Under the pieces are notes generated by a model. That model was not told the origin of the DNA and searched no databases. It worked only from the letters and a program-made list of their open reading frames with translations. From the NCBI GenBank assembly GCA_903813345.2, contig CAIIXF020000009.1, positions 12,394,030 through 12,458,029 of the forward strand: 64,000 bases of DNA. Direction: 5' to 3'. Origin of the DNA: Owenia fusiformis. Taxonomy: Eukaryota; Annelida; Polychaeta; Sabellida; Oweniidae. Below, piece by piece: positions 33,601-48,600 of the stretch. Position numbers and translations under genes: made by a program. The first letter of the stretch is position 1, and each line of letters begins with the position of its first letter.

Positions 33601-36600
33601 GTTAATTACCTAATAAGTAAGTAATAAACAAAACTCAAGAATATGTTATAATTAGCATAATAGAATACATATCATGACATAGTCTTTTAATAAAATAGCG
33701 ATGTTGATTTCATGTAGCATCAAAATTAATAAAGTATGGCATGCACAGGATATGGTTCCAAATTAAAAATTTGGTAATAATTTGAGCATACTCAAAAGTG
33801 CCCCCGATGAGTCATATCTCATACTCTTGCAATCTTTATTAAAATAAATCAAAGCAGATTAATTCCATCATACTTTACAAAGTAAACGACGAATGTTTTT
33901 ATATCATCAACGAGAAATATGATGTCAAAGACTTTTTTGGACAGTACAGTACTTTCGTACAGTATTTGCCATTTGCAAAAAAAGGTTTGCAAATTAGTAG
34001 ATCTATTAAGGGGAGGCATAAAAGTTCAATGTCTTGTAGGAAACTAAATAAATCTAGTTTTGAGTTGGACACCCCCCTCCCCCTCAAAACTAAATACAAT
34101 GAAAGTTGATCGCGGACCTTTAACTTGTTTTAGCGACTTAATTTGGACTGTCATGGGGGCAGTACTATAACTTATTTATAATTCTTAAAACAGGTGCCAA
34201 CAACAATAAGCATATTCCATGTTGCATGCATCTTGGTGAAGAAGGCGTCTGGTAAAGTCTTTATTTTTAAACCATTTCAAGGTGTATTTCGAGTCGAAAT
34301 TGCAAAAATTTAAATGTTGAAATTTGTCGGATAGCAAACTGAAATAGCTTTGACCCCCTCCCCCCAAACTAGATTTATTTAGTTTTCTATCAGACATTGA
34401 TCTTTTGATGCCTCCCCTAAGCTTATTTGTTTTAAAACTTTTATTGTAGCATTTGGTTTTGATTGGGCTTCACAATCACTTTCGATTTTTATTTTCTACT
34501 TGACTAGATGTCACAATTATTGAAGGAACTCGGTTTTTATCCTTGCACAGCCTTGACCAAAGAGTTTTACCGTTATTAACTGTAATGACAAAGTTTATTA
34601 TTTGTTAGTCCTCACGTTTGTGAAATAATTGTGACATACTGCTCTTGTAATAGTTCACAGAATCATCATTTTTTGCTTTGATAATAATAAAAATACATTA
34701 CGCTCAACAATACATTTACGATTTAAAGTAAAGTGTATCATACCTCACACAGGAATTTAGGTTGAGCTGATCTGGAGACATCAGCGACAAATATTCTCAG
34801 ACCACTTTCCTAAAATAATGAAGATATGCCTTTAAACGCTTTTCTCACTTGGGGATTATTAAAGGTCGCAGAGCAGAATACTTTCTTAAAGGCCAGTTGT
34901 AATATATGTTTTAAAGTCCCCGTCTAAAGTTTGAATATATTTTTTTATCATTCATTTACTATTTGTCATGACTTAAAAAGTGATTTTAGAGCTTTTTGAA
35001 CAAAAAAAAATTTGGGAAAAAAAGTTGTGAGTATTTCATTTCTCAAATATTCAAATTTCCCGCCATTTTTCAAAAAAAGTTTAAATTTCTTAATCATCAA
35101 ATATTTCTTAATGCATTTCAAAAAAGATTATCTTTTTAACACCAATGCAAAGATTGAACAAAGGGCACACTATTTCAATAATAAAATGCCATATTTAATG
35201 GGCCACTTCAATGTTTTAGCATATCAAAAATATTTTGAAACATTAGTGATGTCACTAAGGTACCAAAAACTTTTTGAAAAAAATTGAAATTTCTTTTTCG
35301 ATGTCAATCTTTTCTAAATATGTTAGACTTTCATAAAAAAACAATGTTGATTGTCTAACCAGGTTAAAAGGAAGAATAAATTATGTTTTAGATATCATTG
35401 TACCATTGGTTTCTATGAGAACTAAAATTTTGAAATGCATTTTTCTCAGAACCATTTTCATGCACTGATAAGTTCATTTCTCGCTTATTTATGAACCGAT
35501 TTTCTTAATTTTTTCGGCAAAAGCATGAGAGGATGAATGCTATGCATTGGTATGAATTCTGGCTAATTAGAAGATATGAGTGACCTCTAAAAGTTGGTTT
35601 TAAATAAATTCACAAATTTTGGAACAAAAAGTCTATCAAAAACCACTTTTTGAAATTTAAAAAAAAAGTTTCACATATCACACTTTGATAACATTGGGTA
35701 AGACTACAATATAAGCCAAAGTGGTTTAAACTTTATATGGGGCCTTTAATCATTCATTCAGTATTTTCAAGGAAAAGGTTTTCTGCTTTTTATTTCTCAA
35801 AAATTCAAATTGCTCGCAATTTTTCAGATACAAGTTGAGATTTTTAAATCATCAAGTATTCCACTATACAATGCAAAACACATTATCTTTTTAGCACCAG
35901 TGTCAAAAAGTCCTTCAAGAACCACCTTTTGAATCAAAAAATTCTAATATCAATTTTTTAATAATTTTGCGTAAGCCAAAGAAGTTTAAACTTTATATGG
36001 GACCTTTAAGGAGTAAAAAAGGGTATACATATACATGGTGGTCAAGAAACGGCAACCCTAGTTTTCCCTAATATCTATTTCATTTTAAGAAATAACTCCC
36101 TGATATTTGACACATTTGAACATCATTCAATTTCCTACCAACCTACCATATATCATGACCATCGCACTGATAGTCACAATATTACCACGGGGTACCATCG
36201 AATAATTTTGGCAACGTACCGGAGAACGACATTTTACTAAGAAATGGCAATAATTTAGCACAATATATTTTTTAACTAGAGTTCTACTTTGATTTTGACA
36301 GAAGTAAGTATTCCATGCAATGGCTATTTCATTCATGAGTTTGTAGGAATTCTGTTGGAACCCAGTTCTAATCAAGTACGAAGTTATTGAAATCGGCGCA
36401 GTCGGACTTTACTCCGAAAGATGGTTTTTCGATTATGACTTTTTACAACATTTAAGTATAGACTTTTAAAAAAAGTACAGAATAGTCCTTAAACTATTGA
36501 ATAATTCTGTTATTTCTGATCCACACGACTCTGATTTGTTTAATTAAAAAAAAGTTTTAAAAATATTACTTAGGAACGTAACCGGAGCTCGGAACGTAAC

Positions 36601-39600
36601 CGGAGCAGATCAGTTGAATTATATAATTTAAAAAAATATATATATGATTCAATTTTTAAGTTTTTTTGATTAAATAATTCAACTGATCTGTTCCGGTTAC
36701 GTTCCCAGCTCTGGTTACGTTCCTAAGTAATATTTTTAAAACTTTTTTTTAATTAAACAAATCAGAGTCGTGTGAATCAGAAATAACAGAATTATTCAAA
36801 AGTATAAGGACTATTCTGTACTTTTTTCAAAAGTCTATACTTAAATGTTGTGAAAAGTTATAATCGAAAAACCATCTTTCGGAGTAAAGTCCGTCTGCGC
36901 CGATTTCAATAACTTCGTACTTGATCAGAACTGGGTTCCAACAGAATTCCTGCAAACTCATGAATGAAATAGTTATTGCATGGAATACTTAATTTTGTCA
37001 AAATCAAAATAGAACTCTAGTTAAAAAATATATTGTGCTAAATTATTGCCATTTCTTAGTAAAATGTCGTTCTCCGGAACGTTGCCAAAATTATTCGATG
37101 GTACCCCGTGATTACTGCATTTTAAGCAACATGCCCCAGATGGCCACTTTCGGGCTGTTTGAGCTGGTCTGTTATTCAAATGAACTCCATTTCCAACTTG
37201 ATGCACTGGTAAACTCTAACAATTATGTATTCGTGGGGAACCAAGTACTTGATAAAGTAGTGCAGATCAACATCAAACATTTTGTGATTCCCATGGCATT
37301 CTTGGGGACTTTAGGTGAAACCAGGGGGGAAGTTGATAGGCAGCAGCAGTGGTTCCAACATGACAGAACCATACCCCATACACCCAATGATGCACAGCAA
37401 TGCCCAGCTATGGCCCCATTTAATCTTTAACAGTGGGGATACCCCAAAGATAGAGTGTAGGGTAAAACACCAGAAAGACATTTTATCAGTCCAATGATCA
37501 TGAAATAATACAGTCAAGTATGAAATTGAATGATGTACATGTGTGCTAAATATCAGGGCAAAATTTTCAAAAATGACAAAGATATGAGGAAAAATTAGGG
37601 TTGCCGTTTTTACCACCTTGTATGTATTTATATTCCGAAACATTTTCAAAACATAGAATATAATAAAAATATAATATTAAGTAAGGTATATCCTAAACTA
37701 GTTGAACCAGTTATTATAGTGAACATAAACATCATGCTACATATCTCACTGTTCTAGAAATAGTAATACTTTTATTGCAGTCCAATTAGTTTTTGTCACA
37801 GTGTATGTTTGATAGACATCCACCTCCACATCATTCGCTTCAAGATCATACTTTAGTTGTTTAATGAACTGAAATATATAATTAACCAGAACAACGGCAA
37901 CGCCAAAGCGTAGCGAATCCCATCGAACAGAAATGGCTGGCATTTTTACAAACGAATAGCAAATATCATAAAAACAACACACCAGAAAGGCCACCATTTT
38001 CAAAATGGTTGCTCACTAGCCAAGTTGTCATCAGAAGAAATAATATGCTTTTAAGTAGCCACCTCTAAAATTTTTGAAAAATTGCACACGTACTTGTAAA
38101 ATAACACACATAAAAATGGTGGCCATTTTCCAAAATGGCCGACTACTCCCCAAAGTTTTATTAGACAATGTGCCATGCTTAAAGTATTCACATATCAAAT
38201 ATGAACAAAATCGCTCTACTACTTTTCGAGTCATAGTAAAATATGTTAAAATGGCGGCTATTTTTCAAAATGGCCACCTTCTACCAAAAGTGTCATTAGA
38301 AATAGACAGTGTGCCATGCTTATAGTATTCACATACCAAATATGAACAAAATCGCTCCACTACTTTTCGAGTTTTAGTAAAATACGTTAAAATGGCGGCC
38401 ATTTTTCAAAAAAATTTTCAAAATGGCCGCCTTCTACCAAAAGTGTCATTAGACAGTGTGCCATGCTTATAGTATTCACATACCGAATATGAACAAAATC
38501 GCTCCACTACTTTTCAAGTTATAGTAAAATACGTTAAAATGGCGGCCACTTTTCAATTTTTTTTCAAAATGGCCACCTTCTACCCAAAGTGTCATAGGAC
38601 AGTGTGCCATGCTTATAGTATTCACATACCAAATATGAACAAAATCGCTCCACTACTTTTTGAGTTATAGTAAAATATGTCAAAATGGCGGCCATTTTGA
38701 AAAATGGCCGCCTTCTACCAAAAGTGTCTTTAGACAGTGTGCAACGCTTATAGTATTCACATACCAAATATGAACAAAATCGCTCCACTATTTTTTGAGT
38801 TACAGCAAAAATCGAAAAATGACGAGTAAAGGCCGCCATTTTTCAAGATGGCTGCCATGTGCTTCTTTAATATCTATATTTGTAGCACTATTAATGTCCT
38901 TTATAATTTTTTTTACATTTAAAACATATTGCTATTACAGTTTTACATATTGCACCTAAATTACTGTAAAATCGGCACTAAAATGGCCACCATTTTGAAA
39001 TGAGCGGCCATTTTGAAAATCGGCTTTCGAGCAGAACTTCTACCCCCATAGGGCATATGTGTACAAAATATGAACAAAATCGGGCCAACGGTATTTGAGT
39101 TATTGCCCGGACGGACGGACGGACGGACGGACGGACGGACGGACGGAGGCGTTCCCTATATCCCTCCGAACTTCGTTCGATGGGATAATAAGAGTATTAA
39201 TTCAGTAATTTCCGTTTGTGTTCTTTAAACAATTCGGTTTAACATTTAGCTCCGTGGGATTCGTGGAACTCCATCATCGGACTACTCCGGTGGACTTTGC
39301 CCCCATCGAGTCAAATGAGACTCGAAGAGGCATAATGGAGTCCCACGAACCCCCATTTAGAATAAATGAACATGTTCATTCTTTCAATTGGGCATTGTGG
39401 GACTCATGATCACGTGACATGTCAGGTAACTTGGGATCGAAATGGCCTTCAAAACTTAATTACATCATTCCATGGGACTCGATGGGGCATGGCGGGACTC
39501 GATGAGCCGAGACTCCATTGGGCAAAGTTAACTTGGTCGCATGGGACATCGTAAGACTCGAAAGGGCACGTCGGAAATTAATGGAACGCTATATATATAT

Positions 39601-42600
39601 ATTTGGCTTAATTAAGTGAGTGCACTCAAAATGAGACCCCAGCGAGTAATTTCTGACCACTAAAACAACTTTTTCTCTGTATGTGATCTTGGCCGATTTC
39701 CTTCTCTTCTCTCACATCTCTCATAATAGAGCCTTTGACAACAGTACATCGATGTCGCTGTGTGTTCCTGTTAATTCCCGTACAACTTATTGAAATATCG
39801 AACAGCACATTGTACATGATATCACGGTGATAGGGATGTGTTCCCCGCACTAAAAACTGAGAAACATATTTTATAAATTTGCTTCACGTCATCGTTCACT
39901 TTATGTATAAATAATTAAAGAAGCATATTATTAATAAGGTACCTTTCCTTTTTCAGTAAACGATTCTGTGAAGAATAATCCAACATATTTCCAGCCATAT
40001 CTTTCGACGATCTTCATTATTGTGCGTCCAACTATGACCATATCGTTAAGAACATTTGTTGCAAGCGGGGCTTCTAATGTGTCCAATGACGTCACCCAAT
40101 CTGCAGCCTAAATACAGGTATTAAAATGATATCATCCACTGGCGGATCTGGGAAGGGGGTGGCTGGGGGCCAACGATGATGAATAATTTCAAATACAGTT
40201 GAACAGGCAATATGATCAAGTAATTTCCCGCCATAAATCCAACTGCTCATTATCAAGTGTAAATAAATAATTAAGCCGAATGTCTTACTGTGATACATCC
40301 TTTAGCAGCGCAAAACGTCCTAAGATCAGATGTCACGCTTTTACCATGTAAGATAAAGGGAATAGCTTGTTCTTCGATCTTATTAATGTATGCCACAAAA
40401 CGATATATATCTTCAATACTTGACTTAATGCTGGAGTTCTAAAATACGAAAAGATTGGCATAATGAAATGCATGGTGGCATGAAAACAAATATATACAAA
40501 TTTTGATTTTTTGATAATTTTCAATAGATATAAAAACACGTAAACACACATGCATTAAAAACAGGAGTGCTTGAATTGTATCTATTCCTAACACATTCAT
40601 TTGGTATCTAAATAGGTGTCTTAACTGCCGAGTATTCTGGGAGAACTTATAAGAACAAGACAACGCTTCAACTACAACTGTAATTTATTTCAGAACTGAC
40701 CAATGACGTCACTGCTATGATCACGTGACTTAAAGGGACACTAATGTACATAGATTTATAGTATATATTATGACATCTTCCCCTTAAACAGAAAAGTTAT
40801 ACATCACATACATTTGCCTAGTGTGCTTGCTATTGCAATTTAAACTTTTCACAGTATTATAGATGTCACTACTTCACTATGTAGAATATACATGTTTATG
40901 TATACAAATCAATAAAATGTTACTCAATACAACTTTTTACTTTCTTATGTTACTTATAACATGTACAATAATAACACAACTGAATCTCATGTTATTCAAC
41001 TTCAACTATGACTTAAACTGATATTCTCTAAAATATCAATTATAGAAAATGTCTCTGAACATTTACATGTTTAATAACCAGTTTTAATTGTCTCTGTATC
41101 TTACTGGCTTCATAACTGAAACACCACTTCTCAATCTGGTTTGAATAACTCTACTTGGAGTATTAACTTTTGAAATAGGAGAATGTATTTTCTGAGATAC
41201 CTGAGAACCAGTAGGCTTAATATCAGAATGACGTGTATTTATAGATTCTGAAGTATCAGAAAAATTCCTTGAATTTTCTCCTGTATTCATATCAGTATTG
41301 TATTGACTAGATTCAGATGTAACCACTGGATCTGGTATTTTATGATATGTTTTAGCTAAATGCTTTCGGTTACGTCTGTAAATAGCACCATCGTGTTCCA
41401 CAATATAGGATCTAGGAGTAGTACCATTACTTATAACTTTACCAGGTTCACTCCAGGTAGACTGATGATCTAGTTTGATTCTTACATTATCACCTGGTTT
41501 CAACTGTGGTAAAGCTCTAGCTGATTTATCATAGTATTTACAATATCTCATTTTTGCATTTTCATCATTTGATCTTAACTTGTCATAGTTGAGAGGATCA
41601 GGATTTAATTTGCTTGAAATAGTTGGCAATGGAGTTTGTATTTGTCTCCCAAGCATCACTTGTGCTGGAGTAAAACCTGTAGATGCAGAAGGAGTTGCAT
41701 GATGTGCCATAAGAGAGAGTAAAGGATCTTCTGTTTTCAATATGTGCTTAGCAGCCTTCACAAATCTTTCAGACATCCCATTAGCCTGGGGGTAATGAGG
41801 ACTACTAAATACATGTTTGAACCCATAGTCTCTGGCAAAGTTTTTGAACTCTAAACTTGTGAACTGCGGTCCACCATCAGTTACTAAGGTTTCACATACC
41901 CCAAAGCGAGCAAATATTGCTTTCATTTTGTTTATGATCTTGCTAGCTGTAACACTTCCTGGGATATTCAAAATTTCCATAAATCTTGAAAAATAATCAA
42001 CTATCACCAGGAATTGCTTAGCTGCATATTGACACATGTCAGCACCAATTCTTTGCCACGGTCTATCGGGTAATGGTGTTGAAATCAGAGGTTCTTTTAC
42101 ATTAGTTGGTTTATACACTTGGCAATGTTCACAGTGATTTACCATTTGTTTTATTCTTTCACTGATACCTGGCCACCACACACTAGCTCTGGCACGCTCA
42201 CGACATTTATTTATGCCAAAATGGCCTTGATGAATTTTACTCAATATATCATCATGCAATGACCTTGGAATTACAATTCTATCACCATAGAGTAATAACC
42301 CATCTTGCACAGACAGACTAACACGTGCTTCATAGTATCTTTTAACATTATCAGGAATTTCACTGTAATACTTTGGCCATCCATTCAATGTATAGTCAAT
42401 AACCAATGATAATTCACTATCTTGAATTGATTTTTCACGTATTTGATCCATACGATTTGATGTTACCGGTATTCCAGACATCACTGAGCTAACATGATAT
42501 TCAACTGCTTGCACATCTTTTTCACATTCAAGAGAACACTTGAGCGGTTTACGTGACAATAAGTCAGCAACTACTAAATCTTTACCACTTTTGTGCTCAG

Positions 42601-45600
42601 CAATAGCATTGAATCTCATGAATCTCAGCATCAATCTTTGACATCTGATTGGAATTTTATCTATGTCTTTATCATTGAACAATGGAATCAATGGCTTGTG
42701 ATCACATAATAATTTGAAAGATTCCAAACCGATCAAATATCTATCTAACCTTTCACACGTCCACACGGCCGCCAAACATTCTTTCTCGATCTGAGCGTAA
42801 CGTTTTTCCGCATCATTTAATGTTCGCGACACATATGCAACAGGACACCAATCATTATTGTGTTTTTGAAATACAGCGCCACCTATTCCGTAAGAACTAG
42901 CGTCTGCACTTACCATTGTCTCCAACTTTGAGTCATAAATCTTGAGAGTTGGGGCTTGAGATAAAGCTTGTTTAACCTCACTGAAGGCTTTAATCTGAGC
43001 TTGATCCCATCTCCAAACAGTATCTTTTCTGAGCAATTCATTAAGCGGATATAACATTGTAGACAGATTTTTCAGATATCTTCCAAGATAGTTAACTCCG
43101 CCTAAAAATGTACGTAACTCATCCACATTTTCCGGTGGCTCCATCTTTAGGATACCTTCAACACGATCCGGATTTGGTTTTACACCATTTTCTCCGACGA
43201 TTTGACCCACAAATCCAACTTCAGATTTTCTAAACACACATTTGTCTAAGTTGAGTTTCATCTGAACACTATGAATTTTCTGAAGAACCATAGCTAATAT
43301 TCGATCATGATCATTGACATTTTTCCCACCAATTATGACATCATCCATGAAAACGTCACATTGCGGTATCTCACGGATCAAATTCGACATTTCACGTTGA
43401 CATATTTCCGGCGCTAAGGAAACACCATTAGGTAAACGGGTATAGCAATATCTACCAAAAGGAGTCATGAATGTGGTTAACAATTGACTTTTCTCAGACC
43501 GACAAAACTGATGAAAACAGCCACTGAAATCTAATGTGCTGAAAACAGTACACTCTGATAACTTGTTGAAAACTGAATCAGTAGTTGGCATTGTATATCT
43601 CTCTCGTTTTATCTGTTTATTGAGTTTACGATAATCACCACATATTCTTATTCTGGCTTTACCAGCTTTAGTAGGTTTCCTTTTTACAGGGATCATTGGG
43701 CTACACCATTCAGTTGGCTCAGTAACCTTGCGAATCTTACCCTCCGACTCCATAAGGTCTAACTCCTGTTTTACATCATTTAATAAGGGATATGGTACCC
43801 TGTGAGGAGTGTTGACTGAGTATGGAGTAGCATTATCTTGGAGTTGAATATCCACAAGCTTACCTTTATATTTGCCATCATTACCAAACAAATCATTTGC
43901 AACATGATCACTGACAGGCAATTTGAGATTTTTCACATTGTTACCCAATTGTATCTTTTCAGATTGTACATTTTTCACACTCTCATTTTTACCTAATTGT
44001 ACATTTTCAGATTTTATTTCCTGTACATTTACATTTGTCAACTCAATCAAGCCAAGTTTCACTGATGCATTTCTACTTAATAAACTATCAACTTTTTCAT
44101 TGACAACATACACACGTAAATATACATTGTCTTTAAGCTTGGCTAGGAATTGGCCTTTAGCCTTAAGACGTCCACCGGGACTTCCAAGCTCACAATCAGT
44201 AGGTATTAGTGGTGGAGCATTTTCCATCTGCAGATATTTTGAGTAGCTTATCACTGTAACGTCTGCTCCAGTGTCTATTTTGAAGTCAATCAAGTTTTTA
44301 TTTAAAGGACAACTGAAATAGCTTTTCTCAACTTGCAGCTACAAAAATGCGGTTTTCTCCATTGTAAGCCCACCGTAGAGTTCTTGCAATAGCCATTATA
44401 AAATAAATGTTAGATAACTGCTAACGGTCATAGATAACGAAATAAAACTAACCGATAAATCAAATTGGCCCCCACGTGATTAGTAACGTCATATACAAAA
44501 TATAGTTTTGGTTTATTGGTTCCATAGTAATCACAACGTCACGGCAACCATAGGATTGTTGTGTAAACAAATAACAAAACATTTTGGCATTATGACGTCA
44601 TGATCTAATGGATCAAAATGGGCCACGTGGGGGCCAGTGAGAGATCACGTGGGGGCCAATAACGTCACAACCAATTCGAATATTGCTTATTAAGCAGCTA
44701 TAACGATCGTTAGAGTGAAATAGTTTTCACACTACTGATGAGAAAACATGTCCAAATACATCTATCAAAAAATTATATTGATTCCTTTAGGTAAAAAATA
44801 CCATTTCATATCTGCTTTAATGGAAGCATAACTCTCCATGGTTCAATGTATCTCTCGTGATCATTGTATTCTTTGTATTTTACATCCACTTCGTCAATAA
44901 CATGCACTAATGGTTCATCATTAATCTCACTATGAACTACTTCAGTCAGTACCTTTTTCCGGGCTGCTTTTGGCTGCTCTTGACCTCTGGGTTTAGACAC
45001 GCCTTTCTTGCTGCGACAGGCTCGGCTGAAGTGATCTCTCCCGTTACACTTGAAACAGGTTTTTCCAATAGCTGGACATTTATCGTTATTATGATCACCT
45101 TTGCATCGTGTGCAAGTTGATTTATCACCTCGAAATCGGAATGCGGATTTCTTAGACTTCTGTCTGGCTACAGAATCTAGTTCAGCATCTTGGTTTTGCT
45201 GCTTAATCAATTCGTGATAACGAGCTTTCTGAATAATCTGCTCCAAAGTAAATGTTTTCATTTGTAGCTCCATGGCTAACTTTTTATCAGCAAGTCCATT
45301 TACTAAGCGAACTTTAATTCTGCGATCCTTATCATCGAAATCACATTTGTCGGCGAGATGATATAAATCTCGGATGAAGCTTTCCACAGACTCACCCTCA
45401 TTTTGACTACGTTGGTCAAATAGAAGTTCCTCATGAAAAATGTTTATTTTAGGCATGAAATAGGTGTCAAATTTTTCAATAACAATGTCAAAAGTAATAT
45501 TTGGAAGTTCATTACCATCTTCACCCACAACAGGAGGAAAATCAAATGTTCTGTAGATTTTATCGGCTTCCATTCCCATTGAATATAACAGTCCTGCAAC

Positions 45601-48600
45601 TTGGACATCATCGTCCTCTTTGTGGAGTTTAGTTGCCAATCTAAAACGTTTGAAGTTCGACTTCCAGTCCAACCATGAATTCGGCTTGTCAAATTCGAAC
45701 TTGTCAGGGGGACTAAACTTAGCCATTATGTCTTTTTGTGAAGATATAATCCGATATAATCGTATAATAAGTTACATATAATCCAAATACTGTTCTGCAA
45801 ACTTTTACAATTTCTTAAGAATCTCGCTAATGAAATTATAATTTTATTAACGAGATCTTATTAAGAGTTCATATCGCATAATAACCCTTATTATCGGATT
45901 CCAGCTGTTAGTAGTATTAATTTGAATAAATTAAAACTGAGTAGTACAGCTGAGTGGACATGTATATGCACCGATAACTAGGTCTATTGCTTAGATGCCA
46001 ACTTAATATTCTGAAGCCATTGAAAACTCACCTTACTATGAGTAAACTTCAGTGAATTCTTTGACAAAGAAAACAACTACATCCACTGCTTGTGAGATGT
46101 CCAATTTATCCCTAAAACTTTGTGGGATGCAAAGTTAAAATAAAGTCCTTGTGTAGTATAGGATATAAACCTTTCACTGTTTGTGAGATTTAAACTTTAA
46201 AAACTTTCATTACAACTTTGAGAGTGTAAAAATCCAGATACATAATATTTGACTTAATGAAGATTGTTGAATGTTAATTCTATCCTTCATAACTCAGTTG
46301 TCTGTGGTTATGTTCTGAAATAACACAAAACTGTGTCTTAGTGACAATTAACGACTGGGTGGGCGAGGGGGGAATATATGAACTCTTAATAAGATCTCGT
46401 TAATAAAATTATAATTTCATTAGCGAGATTCTTAAGAAATTGTAAAATTTCTATTACACTCATCTTATTAAGAGTTCATATCGCATGTTTAAAGTAAAAT
46501 AACCTCAGAACAACTGATCTAAATCCTTTAATTTCCTTTATCAGTTTATCAGATTGTAAAATTGTTAAGCATTCAGAGAATTTGCATTTCCCATGACTTG
46601 GTTTGTAGATATATCAAATGTTCAAGTTTATGGTACTGTTACTGCATACCTGGTTAAATATGTCTTTCAAATGTACTTAAATGTATTTATAAATATCTAT
46701 CTATTATTATTATTCTATAAAATTAAAAACCTTTATGTATTATTATAGAAACTGCTAATGTGTATGTATATGAGATGTTTTACTGGATATGTACATGCAT
46801 GGCATCGCATGACATTTGACAAGGATAATTTAAACTTCCTTCTTATGATTCCCTTCTACTACTAGTAGTTTGTTTCAGATGTTTCTGGTATTTTCTAAAT
46901 GCTAGTACAACATCATTAAATGGATTCTCATGAAAACAACTTGGAAACCCAATTTTATGTGTTGACATTCTGTCTTTGACAACCATCCAATGGCATATTA
47001 TTTCAGAGACCCTGGGATACATGCTTGAAATAGACATTAACATGACTAATTGTGTACTTTCAGTTGAGATTTCTATTCTGACCCGAATGTTCAATGTGAG
47101 ATACAGTACAACCTTATTCACATCCCAAGTTTCATTGATTTTATTTAGTGGGTTTCCATTGTAAAAGTTTCTATAAAAACAACCAGAACATGGTATTGAC
47201 TTACCTATGACTATCTATGGTTCCATTATATGCTGATTTTGCAGACTTTAAGTATCGAGAAACAAATAGCACATACCTGATTTGACATTTCAGTTAGGAA
47301 AATGGCTAAATTTGTATCAGAGGCTAAATATTAATGTCATGTTTATTAGAACATGCAGCATACCCATGTTTTTAGGGGTCCTTGGAAGTAATTTAAGTAC
47401 TTTCTTTACTTGATTTAATGAATATACATGTATTGCCAGTTTGTCACAGAAACCTCTAGTTTCAAACTTGAGGATAATAATTTGGACACCGTTAATGTTA
47501 TCTAGCTTTTTTTATTATTATTATTTTTTTATTAAGGCTGTAAGATTAGATATTAGTAATTTCATATGGTTTGGCAATAAGATGGGCTAATACAGACCAA
47601 CATTTCCAACAATTATAGATACCGCAGAGCCATTTGCCACATTGGGGCTATGAGAGCTATATCTGTGAATTTTTTCTGTCTCACTTTAACCAGTAATCGG
47701 CTGATTTAAGAAATTGGAGGAAAGTTATTTGACTGTTTAATCTGCATAAATATGTCAACTTCCAGAGTTTCTGGGTTTAGTTTCCACCTGAAATATTAAT
47801 TTTCTACTGGTCGACAAAATCTATTTATCTGGACCTTAAAACTTTCAATTAGGAAAAATCTCCCAATCTTATTTCTAGTTTGATGCATCGAGGAATTTCT
47901 CTAGGTTTGATCTGACATTCAATTCTGATTCCTTGGAAGATATTATACGGTAATAATGATATCTCTGGCAAAGGTATCTGAACGATCTTGCATTGCTTTT
48001 AACATTTCTAGCCATCTCGTTCCCCACATTTTATGCACATAATGTCATCGTGGTTTTCTTGTTAATTTTATATAACATTGTCTAAGTTTTTGTGAATACT
48101 TTCACTACCATATCCATGGCTTTCATTCATATGAAACAATTTTTTGTTTAATCTATTTCCCCTAAGCTACTGTCCCGTCAGACTTGAACTTTAGCCAAAC
48201 AGGCTGCTTTTTTTTGTTATTGTAACTATTGATTCGGATAACACTATTAGTATTCTAAATTTCGACTTCTTGGACCAATCACTATCAAATTTTATATTCA
48301 TTTTTTGTGAGTTATTTTGGCAATCAATGCATACATGTAGGACTGCTTTGACCTTTGCAAGTGTCAAAAAATGTAGAGGTTCAATATACAGATTACAGAC
48401 TAAAGTACAATTCAAAAGTATCTCAATAACTTGAGTAAGATTACTGACTAGGGTTGATTCTATCCCTACAAAGTCTTTGCGAGAATTTTGATAGAAACTA
48501 TCATTTCTATTAAGGCCTTCAAGTTCATCTCAATTGTATTGATCACAAAACTACAAAGCTCCATTTTATGATGGGAAAAATTCAACAATAGGCTTTTCCC

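Noticed and set aside
34911-35749. Coding gene at 35012-35287
   Set aside because: The frame lies wholly within the TTAA element and its equivalent in the copy at 10322-11161 is not conserved as coding.
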